NCBI GenBank assembly: GCA_029204225.1
Contig: CM055105.1
Coordinates: 9,769,744-9,833,743 of the forward strand
Length of the DNA: 64,000 nt
From: Diphasiastrum complanatum
Lineage: Eukaryota; Streptophyta; Lycopodiopsida; Lycopodiales; Lycopodiaceae
Reading direction: 5' to 3'
Part shown: positions 1 to 8,511 of the stretch, piece after piece
How positions within the stretch are numbered: the first letter of the stretch is position 1
Layout: every line of letters begins with the position of its first letter
The notes under the pieces: model-generated
Seen by the model: only the letters and a program-made list of their open reading frames with translations
What the model was told of the DNA's origin: nothing
The model's database searches: none
Made by a program: the position numbers and the translations under genes

Positions 1-1340
1 TCTGGTCTAGTTGTGGTAAGGTAAATCAAGCTCCCTACTAACTGTCTATATAGCGTAGCATCAAATGACTGTGATTCATCAAGCTTAGAAAGCTTTTTAC
101 CTGGTTCAATAGGAGTGTTTACTTGTTTGCAATCTTGCAAGCTAAACCTGTGCAGCAACTCTTTGACATACTTCACCTGTGTTAAACCCACTTCATGTCC
201 TTTTCGCCACACTTCTACTCCAAGGCAGTAATGCATCAGGCTGAGATCCGTCATCTCAAATTGTTCCATGAGGTCTTTCTTGATCATGTCTATCATCTCT
301 TGATTATTTCCCGTAATAATCAAGTCATCAACATAAAGAGAAATCAAAGCAACCATACCATCAAAGCATAAGACATATAGATTTGGATCAGAATGTGTTC
401 TCACCATCCCCTTTGAACGAAAGTAGTGCTTGTTTAAGACCATAAACCACTTTCTTCAAGCGACATACTTTATTTTCCTGATCTTCTATGGTAGGCAGTC
501 CTGCTACCATAGCCAATTTTCTCATCAAACTGAGGCTTCCCAAGTTCAAGTGACCAACCCTCTTGTGCCACAACTCAGTTTGCAAAGGAACGGATGATAC
601 AAGTCCATGTTGCCCCTTGATTGTAGCATTCAACCTGTACAATTTTTTATTGGGCTCTCTTACTCCATTCGCAATAACTTTGAACTTTTGGTTCGCATCC
701 TTCACAAGGCAACGATCATGGGCGAATTCTACTTTCAACTTTTGATCAGTAATGACTCCAACAGAAAGTAGATTTTTCTTCAAACTTGGTACGTAAAGTA
801 CCTCCCTGATCATCCTGCTTTTGCCATCAGGTAGTTGGATTGAATCTGTGCCTATCCCCTTGATCATGCACACTTCACCATTTGCTTGTGAAACAGATGT
901 TCCATTATCCAACGCCTTCAAACTACTGAACCAGTTCTTGTTACCTGTCATGTGTCTTGTGGCTTGTGAGTCAATATACCATATTTGATCATCTTGATTA
1001 GATGACAATGCAGATATGAAGATGCTAGAGTCTTCAATATCACTTTCATCGACAAGGTTACCTTCTTGTTTTGGTTTCCCCTTGTCTTGTTTCGCCAGGA
1101 ATTTGCGACATTCACTCTTCCAATGGCCCTTTTTACCACAATGGAAGCACTTGTCTTTCTTCTTAGTTTTGCTGGAAGATCCCTCATCCTCCTGAGACTT
1201 GGCAAATCTCTATAAATTAGAAACCGTGTGACCAGTGCTTCTCTTTCCATCTTCAGCCCGTCGTAAAATCTCGAACTCTCAGAAGACAGTTCTCCCGAAG
1301 CTCTCTTCAACGGAGACACTGTACTGTGTACACTCCCTGT
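1..1340 (-). pseudogene. Ty1/copia gag-pol remnant with internal deletion (element I)
   Basis: Leftward copia polyprotein remnant. From right to left: a short zinc-knuckle segment (CFHCGKKGHW-like, about 1,110-1,160), the aspartic protease region (WYIDSQATRHM near 980, where the usual DSGA reads DSQA), a GAG-pre-integrase segment (LWHKRVGHLNL, about 570), then a direct jump into reverse transcriptase (ENKVCRLKKVVYGLKQA, about 440-480). RT continues to the window edge and includes the YVDD box near 330. Integrase and the N-terminal half of RT are missing, so the element is internally deleted and the frame shifts at the junction. Nearly all of gag is lost too. The same RT subfamily recurs on the plus strand at 36.3 kb. 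The element runs off the left edge. Confidence 0.85.
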
Positions 1341-1577
1341 ACGGCTCTGATACCAATTTAGAATTTGCTTTGCACAGGAACGCAGATCATGCTACACGAT
1401 AACACAGACAGAAAATCACTCTCCTCAGCAAGCTCACATAACAACTGTACTTCTCAAAATGAAATTACATTGTACATATAGTTGTTCACTCAAGCAACCC
1501 ATGCATGATCCGGGTTGCCGTTGGCTAGGCCAAAATTCAATTGTGATGTAACTCAAGCTAGTTAGGTTGCTTACACA
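1341..1577 (-). repeat. Primer-binding site and short 5' LTR of copia element I
   Basis: Reading the minus strand, TTGGTATCAGAGCCGT (1,341-1,356) matches the usual copia primer-binding site complementary to the 3' end of initiator tRNA-Met. The sequence to its right up to a TGTGTAAGCAACC start near 1,577 is a plausible short LTR of about 220 bp. The outer LTR end is inferred and I saw no partner LTR. Confidence 0.5.
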
Positions 1578-1584
1578 TGTCCAT

Positions 1585-1766
1585 TGTTATTTTTTTCAAT
1601 CCACTGTATTTTTTTGGACCAAGTTTATTTTTTTGACTCCGTGTATTTTTTTTTGACCCAAAATTCCATCCATTAGTTTTCTTGATAGAATGATTTCGAC
1701 GATTCATTTGCATCCGACGGGTCATTTGCATCGATGAGTCATTTGCATTCAACGAGCCATTTGCAT
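1585..1766. repeat. Two sets of short imperfect tandem repeats
   Basis: About 1,585-1,660 holds four spaced units of a T-rich motif (TATTTTTTT followed by GACC/GACT-like bases). About 1,700-1,766 holds four units of about 20 bp around (T/C)CATTTGCAT followed by CGACG- or CGATGAG-like bases. Possibly a decayed minisatellite or promoter repeat; no function is claimed. Confidence 0.55.
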
Positions 1767-2079
1767 CCGACAATCAGACCAAAAATTTTTACATCCAACG
1801 CCTGACCTAAAAATTTTTAGTATAAATATGTCAACTCCCCAATTTCTTTTTTACTTCACACAATTTTTGGACGAGTTCATGTCTCTTTGGCAAATTTCTG
1901 GCGATCTTCTTGTTTTTAGCTCCAATTAAGCTGATTTCACTTGCAAACTAACCGCTATCACGCCTTCTTTCATTTGATCCATCCTCCATCGCTTCTACAT
2001 GCACATTCATCTACATACTCGGAAACTCTCTCACATCTCAATCTTATAACATTTTTCTTTTTTCAAAACCTCCATCTTT

Positions 2080-2580
2080 GTGTTTTACCATTTCCATACT
2101 CTTTTTAATTTGCCTAGTTTCTTTCCAGATTACCCAAAATTTCTCTTAGTAACTCTAGCATCAAGGCATTGCAAATCTATGTCCATCTTTACATTTGTCT
2201 TTTTTCTTTTCTTTGCATCTCCTCCTCGAAGCCATCAAATGCAAGGAACTAGGAGCTGCCTATGCATATCTCGCCAAGTACATGTCTACACACAAAAGAC
2301 ACATTTGTTGAGCATTCCCCTCCATATTTTTGCCATGCTTGGAGAATCCTATGAGGGCTACCAAAACTTATATAATTGGGCCGGATTCATCTCCAGACAG
2401 TTGATCAATGCCTTACAAAAGAGAGCTCCCCTAACATCCTTGGGCTATATATTTTTTGATCTAGCTCAAAGTCAGTCATCCATTGACTTGAAGCTTCCTT
2501 TAGCTCCAATAGTTGCTGCAGCTAGCCGAGGCTATAAACCATCCAAGGCTTCAACTACACCTTCTCAACAAGCTTCATGA
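2080..2580 (+). CDS. Unrecognised open reading frame, 166 codons
   Basis: Open from about 2,080 to a TGA at 2,578-2,580. The first 45 codons are hydrophobic and may be fortuitous. The second half (from about 2,330: GESYEGYQNLYNWAGF, ending KPSKASTTPSQQAS) has a more protein-like composition and a Ser/Thr/Pro/Gln-rich end like a natural C-terminus. It faces gene A of the three-gene element (convergent) and could be a last exon of something, possibly part of that element. No family is recognised. The flanking 1,770-2,079 and 2,581-2,747 show nothing I can name. Confidence 0.2.
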   Translation: MFYHFHTLFNLPSFFPDYPKFLLVTLASRHCKSMSIFTFVFFLFFASPPRSHQMQGTRSCLCISRQVHVYTQKTHLLSIPLHIFAMLGESYEGYQNLYNWAGFISRQLINALQKRAPLTSLGYIFFDLAQSQSSIDLKLPLAPIVAAASRGYKPSKASTTPSQQAS

Positions 2581-2742
2581 GCGTTGAACAAAGAAGAGAC
2601 ACAAGAGGTCATCACTATAGTGTGTATGTTCGATGGTGAGTAGCCCTCTGTCAAAAGGGTTAGAACACAAAGATAGGGGCCTAACTATGCCAAGTTGCTA
2701 GATTTAGATGCTTTCTACTTGATCTTATCATGATTGAGAGTG

Positions 2743-2889
<147 letters not shown>

Positions 2890-3419
2890 ATATGGATAGA
2901 TAGAATGAGTAGAGAAAAAGAGAGAGAGGGTGGTGAGATGGAGGTTATTGCCTTTGCTCATTTTGCATGCTAATGGAGAATCTTTAACTAATGAAACAAG
3001 AACAATAAAAATAGAGAACAAAAGGAAAAACACCACAATAGCATTAGCAAGAGTGAATAGCAAATGAGGATGCTTGTTTTCCAAAATAGTGTACAGATGA
3101 GACCAAGACAAGAAAGTCGCATAGAGTGCAAGGACTTAAATAGAAGCATAGAAATTGTTGAAACCACATAAACATTGGGATGATAGACGAGCAACATCAA
3201 TGTACTTTTTTCAAAAAAAAAGAAATACAAAGAAGTCTCCAATGACTTCAAGATTTCATCAAGCAATTTGTATTTAGTATTTTGAAAAATGTACATTGTT
3301 TTTGAAATCGATATAATATATTTGTGGCATTCAGTAATAGCCCACTTTCTATTTGCCTATCTATTGTTCTATGGATCATCATGTGATGATATATTTCTAT
3401 GTGTCTATCAGAACCATAT

Positions 3420-5280
3420 TTACAACTCAATCAAAGGTGCCTGAGGCATATCCTCGAGCACTGTAACCTCATCCACGGATGCCCTGACAGGTTCATCCGA
3501 GGCACCTTCATGCTTGTAAGGCCTTGCACATGATAGTAGAATTTCCAACATTTCATGCTGATACTGATGAATTGCATTTGTTGATACCTCAGGACATTGG
3601 AACTTCAAAAAGAAATATCGAGTGTATGTATGTATTAGCCAATGTTTTAAAATATATAAATTCACAAAGTTAACAATATATCATCAGGATACTGGAACAC
3701 TGAAAAAAATACCTCATGGATACTAGCATCTGGAGGTTGCACCATATACCAATCCAAGAATGATTTAGCGTCCTAGATTGAATACCATCCGCAACTGAAA
3801 GCATCATCTTGTTGCGAAGACTGAAAAATCATAGCAAAAAATTGTTAAAGTATAATTCAATATAATTCTAAACTACATGCCATCATGCAAATAAAATACG
3901 TAAAAATATTTCTTTTACCTTTGCATCAACAACCTCTATGTTGGTATTTACAACCAACCCATCCGGCCTGGGCAATAGCTCCACCTTCCTATTGTACATG
4001 GATTTAATCATAGAATGGGTGGCATGCAAAGAAATCATTGTCATGCACACAGGTGTGCAGCTTCCAGTCGAATCCACTTTCATGGATATGACGTGCACAC
4101 TCCAATGTTTGCTGTCAAAAAGAGACAAGCAATGAATTACTAGAATCTATAAGAGTTTCCAAAAGAAAAATCTTATAGAAAACAAATATTACAAGAAGAA
4201 ACTATCTTACTTTGAACAGTATGGGATGGTGAACATTGATGTCTCTTTGCTATTGTGCCTGAAAAGCCTTTTGGATTTTCTCTCTTTATTCAACAGATGC
4301 CCAAAAAATGGAGATACAACAAAAATCTCCTTTGTGATTGTATATGTATATTTATGTAGATAGTATGCACAAGCAGATTCAACTACTGTGTCTGAGATAT
4401 ATGAGGTCTTCTCTTTTAGCTCCCTACAATATGAGTCTTTGATATGCATTGCAAAATTAATATCGTCTATACAAAACATAAACTCCCCTCCGAGATCATC
4501 TATTTTCTTGGCTATATACAGGTCAAAATCAATGTACCTCTCAAAATCAAAAAATGTGTCTTTAGGTTCATTCGGAAGTCTGATGTGCAACTCTTTATCA
4601 GTTGCATCAACATCAGAAACAATCATGTCTACCACTGTATTGAGGTCATTTTCATATATAGAAGGAGAATCGTGCAGTTGAAGATCAGGGGTTACAAGAG
4701 GACTCTCAACCAGTGGAATTGCGGACGTACTAGCCAGATCTTTTCTAATGGTAGGAGGTGAGGGTGAAGAGCTGGGAGACCTGGGCTTGGGTTCCAAAAG
4801 CTTGGGCTGTGCTTGCTTTCTCTTTTTGCGGAGTGGGACAGGCCCCCTTTCAAGAGGAACTTGCCTCTATGTGAATCCAAACTTAAAAATGCTGTCATAG
4901 GTGTTTTGAAGCCTCATGACAAGAAGCATGTCCTTGGGCATCAATGTCACCCTCTTGCCATGAATGGAGCATATCATCGAATCCTCAAACAATTTTGTCT
5001 GGAAATCCTCGTATGCAGTATGGAGGGCCTCCAATGCAGTGATATTCCACCTCACTGCATAGGGCAGATGGGTGGACATGTCTTGTGTAACCTCTCTCAC
5101 AGCCCGGTAGAAGGCTGCTTTCGGGATCAGAAATTTGGTGCTCCTCTGCAAGGCCCTGATGTCCCTCAACCATGGATGGCTAGGTCCACCGCGTCTTTGC
5201 GGACGTATAGGTTCAAATGTCTAGGGACGGGATGGATGAACGAAATTGGTAAGCCTAGCTATTTGCTTCGTCCGAGCCAT
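3420..5280 (-). pseudogene. Gene A copy 1: histone H3/CENH3-like domain fused to Ulp1-like (C48) cysteine protease
   Basis: Four exons, 5280-4211, 4111-3919, 3820-3713 and 3602-3420, joined by GT-AG introns, sum to 1,554 nt: a 517-codon frame with no frameshift. Residues 1-9 read MARTKQIAR, almost the canonical H3 tail. Residues about 37-131 are a histone fold (RDIRALQRSTKFLIP, then LFEDSMICSIHGKRVTLM). LIPxAAF, a long loop 1 containing Trp, and DSMICSIH recall plant CENH3 more than ordinary H3. A basic, Ser/Pro-rich linker (about 140-185) and a middle domain follow. Exon 2 opens with N-K-H-W (His359) and exon 3 has QQDDAFSCGWY (Gln424/425, Cys431), the His and Gln/Cys motifs of Ulp1-type peptidases. 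I could not place the catalytic Asp. In-frame TAG codons at 20, 138 and 437 break it; all could be CAG-to-TAG transitions. Inferred role: chromatin-targeted deSUMOylase or protease of the element. Confidence 0.85.
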
Positions 5281-6318
5281 TCAAGCCAAATATCTATACT
5301 ACGCGAGGATAGAGACACAGCAGAAGAGACACTAAGAACTCTAACCGTGATATTGCTACGACGCGAGAGAGTGGCAGAGTCAGGCGGGGAGAGGCAGGGG
5401 CTCGTGTGATGGCGATACTGGGAAATCAAGCTGATATCGCTATGACGCGAGAGGGTGTAAGGAACGGGCATGGGGAGGTCACTCACATGATGGCAATATC
5501 ACGAATGCATTTCGTATGGATGCAATCAAACGTGCCAGCAAATTATGCGAAAACCTGTACAATCCCCGGGCATGGACTTATATAGGGGAGAAAAATTGGC
5601 GCGTGTGAATACTAGCAACACATGGCCCAGTCAATAGCTGACATGTGGAACCACACGTCTGTATACACATGTGTGAAACTGCACGTCTGGATCAACATGT
5701 GTGGGAACCCACGTGGGGACACGTGGCCGAATGGATCAGTGACATGTGTTCTCGCACGTATAGGCTCACACATGTGGTCACGTGGCCCAATCAGTACCTG
5801 ACATGTGGGACCTACACCTTTTATCTGCATGTGTGAAACTTGCACGTGTGTCCACGTGGTCCAATGGTTTAGTGACGTGTGTTCTGGCACGTGTGATCTT
5901 GCACATGTGGGCATGTGGGCGAATGATAGATTGACGCGTATTGTAGCACGTGTGGTCTCACACATGTGGACGGTTGTACTACGTGCCATAGATCTGATCC
6001 ATTGTTGGATCGATGAGTGTACGGCTTGGATTTTTTTGGTTTTAGCTATATAAATGTTGTTTGATCAGTTAAAAAATTTTGCTAAGTTTTGGATTTTCAT
6101 CCCTGTATCTCACAGTGTGTGAACAGTTCTTTTTATTTGCAGTATCACTACCACGTGAGAATCTTTCAGAGATTCTAGACGATCTAAGATCCCTCGCGTC
6201 ATTCTGATATCAGGTCATTCGCCAATATCGCCATCACGCGAGGAAGTCCTGATTGTCTTCTGACTCCCTGTCACCCCGTGTCGTAGCGATACTCGGCCAT
6301 ATTGGTCATACTTTCAAG
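5281..6318. promoter_or_regulatory. Divergent A/B promoter of copy 1 with dense CACGTG-type palindromes
   Basis: About 1 kb between the gene A and gene B start codons. The centre (about 5,640-5,980) is packed with CACGTG (G-box) and CACATGTG/ACATGTG palindromes, for example in CCCACGTGGGG and CACACATGTGG. These are typical binding cores for plant bZIP and bHLH factors. Two clusters of a 19-bp iteron flank this core next to each start codon. The equivalent interval in copy 2 has the same design, which suggests a conserved bidirectional control region. Binding by host or element proteins is inference. Confidence 0.7.
5289..6292. repeat. Bipartite 19-bp iterons, copy-1 type
   Basis: Consensus GATATCGCYAYSACGCGAG. 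Forward copies: about 5,289-5,307, 5,349-5,367, 5,433-5,451 (GATATCGCTATGACGCGAG) and 6,224-6,242 (AATATCGCCATCACGCGAG). Inverted copies: about 5,401-5,418, 5,482-5,500, 6,193-6,211 and 6,275-6,292. They form one cluster beginning 8 bp upstream of the gene A ATG and one ending 26 bp upstream of the gene B ATG. The GATATCGC half is shared with copy 2; the ACGCGAG half is specific to this copy. Confidence 0.8.
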
Positions 6319-7836
6319 ATGGCCGCGTCATCCTCTAACACTTTTGATTCTGCTTTGCACGCCTTCCTCGTTGAATCCGGTGTTGGTAACTACATAGGTC
6401 ACAATAAGACATATTTCAATATGTCTTTTGATATTGAGAGGTTTGGATTAGAACATAAATCATATTTTCCAGTGTTGTATAAGGAGTATTATGATAGTTT
6501 GAATCAGTCTATGTTGATCATGGATAATCTACGATTCATCCATTTCCATGACCTAGTACTTGCCCAACCATCTTCAAAGCAAAGCCACAATCGACGATTC
6601 ACGAAAATCGTGAGTGATTTTAAACATGTGGTCCGTTGTGACCAACACAATCGATCATGTCGTTTTTTGCAGGAACGCATGGGCTTTGTGTTTTATCTTT
6701 GTGCTCTTATTCCTGATGAGGCAAGAACTTCAACGCTTAGCATTGAGGGTGCCTCATCATCAACTCATTCTGTGATATCAGAGTTAGCTATTGTTGATGA
6801 TGCCTTGGGTGCTGACGAGGAGGCAAGATTGGCTTCAATGTACGACCTAGCTGAGTCTCATGCATTGTCCATTTCTTCCTTATCTAATGTGAATCCATAT
6901 GACAAAACCAAGACTCTCCTCGATTTGCCAGTGTATTACATGAATAGTGTCGCATACCTCTCACTGAATGATGTTGGAGATGTTCTTGATTTGAGGGAGG
7001 ACGAAATATTATCAATTTTGTCTAATTTCATCAAAAAATTCGAGAACTTCATAGATCTCGATGGTGATGATGATCTACGTGCTTCTATTGATTACAAAGA
7101 CAGAGATGAATGGATGGATGGATGGATGAAGCACTGCAGTCAATCATGTCTGAAAGTAGGGCATACCAGAAAATTTGTTCGATGAGGAAGAATTTATGAA
7201 AATCCGGAACAGATATGTGTCACGGTCTTTGGAAACTAGTCCATCCAGTGCTTCGACGACCATTGTTGCTGGTCATGATCTACATACTATTGCTCTTATT
7301 GAAGCTGATGAGCATGATCTGGTAGGTAAAGCTGGTTTTATCTTAATGAGATTTTTATTCAAATATAGTCATTTTGTTTTACAAGACATGTGACGTTTGC
7401 TCGTATTTTATAGGCTACTGTTGAGGTGGATGCCTTTGCAACAAGGCAAGGATATTTGAGAGAAGGCCAGGGATCACGACAAAGGGATTGTTTGAAGTGC
7501 TTTGTAAATAAAGAGATTTGCATTCATCATAGCAAATTTTCTTCAGATGCTGCGACAATAATAATGGCAATTAAAGCGTTATCCTATTTCTCAAACGGGC
7601 ATAAATACCCTCCGAATACATATAAAATTATTTTTGTGAAGAGAGACATTGCCATAAAAGTGTTTGGCTATGTAGCTGAGGAAGTTCCGAAAAGGTCTTC
7701 CTCCTTAGCTGTTTTCTTTGGATACATTGACTTGAGCAAAAGAAGATCGATTGATTTTCTAGATCCATATAATAGAAAAAATTTTCTTCATGACCACACA
7801 ACAAAGCTGATCATTAAAGACAAAGAGAAACAATGA
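6319..7836 (+). pseudogene. Gene B copy 1: unrecognised protein divergent from gene A
   Basis: Starts at ATG 6,319 (MAASSSNTFDS), chosen because copy 2 starts similarly (MASSSGS) just after its iterons. Exon 1 runs to 7,321, a GT-AG intron spans 7,322-7,413, and exon 2 ends at a TGA at 7,834-7,836. Conserved in all three copies: a block ending DFKHVVRCDQHNRSCRF (C-x2-H-x4-C, a possible metal-binding patch), LLDLPVYYMNSVAYLSLNDV (about residue 200), an acidic EEEF segment, and an exon-2 C-terminal domain (ICIHHSKF, IKALSYFSNGHKY, DPYNRKNFLHDHTT). One frameshift near 7,150-7,180 separates two otherwise good frames. Family not recognised. By position it could be a regulator or anti-silencing factor that reads the iterons, but that is inference. 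Confidence 0.7.
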
Positions 7837-7944
7837 TTTTTCCTTGCATTGTACTACACATGATGCGATATAATACATATACTTTTTTCGTCTGATATCA
7901 TGAAATTTACTATGGCTTGGCTCTTGCATCAATATTATTTTCGT

Positions 7945-8511
7945 CTATAAATTTGCACGCCTTTCTAAATTTCTGATAATTTGTTGATCTAGTTTTATAT
8001 TGGATTTGAATATGCCTGTAGAACCATTGAAATAACTGGATGATCTAACTATTTTTTTGAGATGTTCCACCGTGTTGTGTATTTTGATGAAATGCTGCTC
8101 TGGCTTGCCAATGCAATATTTCTCCATTTCTTGTGATAACCAAATACTTAGACTACCGTAAGCTTTTGCAAAAAATGATGCATGATGTAGTAAAATGTGC
8201 TGCAATATCAGAGATACAAATATTGTCATATTATCATTTTTAATTTAGCATATGTGCAATGAGATTATAAATCGAAGAGTTTATTACATTGAAAAGAGAT
8301 TTACCATATAATGCGTAATATGATCTTCACCCCAGGCGTCTTTAACTGCATCCACAAACTCAATTGTTGATTTCTCAATTAGTAGGACATCAGTATCAGA
8401 TAGTTTATCTTTTCTGAGCAATTTGACCATGTTGTCAAGCTTTGTCAAGACTTCAACTTATTTAATCCTCGTTGTTTCTTTTTCTTCTTTGTGGCATTGA
8501 GTACATCTATC
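7945..8511 (-). pseudogene. Gene C copy 1, last two exons of a DDE-type transposase-like protein
   Basis: Leftward and convergent with gene B. An upstream exon (about 8,310-8,500) ends with VDAVKDAWGEDHITHYM before a GT donor. The last exon (about 8,200-7,945) begins HILLHHASFFAKAYGSLSIW and, after a small frameshift, continues HWQARAAFHQNTQHGGT and QLFQWFYR. The same blocks end gene C of copy 2, so this is the same gene. The pattern of a Glu-containing segment followed by HWQAR and a glycine pair resembles the C-terminal end of some large eukaryotic DDE transposases. Everything upstream was removed at the junction with the copia element near 8,512. Confidence 0.6.

Larger units (their letters stand above)
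3420..8511. mobile_element. Three-gene element copy 1 (genes A, B and the 3' part of C)
   Basis: Collinear with a second copy at 21.2-28.4 kb and partly with an inverted third copy at 60.0-62.9 kb. Layout: gene A leftward (3,420-5,280), divergent promoter with iterons (5,281-6,318), gene B rightward (6,319-7,836), gene C leftward, of which only the last exons remain (7,945-8,511). The right end is cut by a 5'-truncated copia element at about 8,512. Terminal inverted repeats were not found: the left end is undefined beyond gene A and the right end is lost. The three-copy recurrence with shared introns and a transposase-like gene C is the basis for calling it mobile. Confidence 0.75.

Noticed and set aside
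1700-1766. CRISPR-like array from the regularly spaced CATTTGCAT repeats
   Set aside because: Units are short, imperfect and only four in number in a plant nuclear context; a decayed minisatellite is far simpler.
3420-5280. Alternative genetic code (TAG as Gln) in gene A copy 1
   Set aside because: Neighbouring plant genes and other copies use TAG as stop and carry other lesions; CHG deamination explains the TAGs. Kept only as a minor possibility in the findings.
4813-5409. Plus-strand frame of 198 codons
   Set aside because: Antisense shadow of the histone-like exon of gene A; no domain, and the minus-strand reading is conserved between copies.
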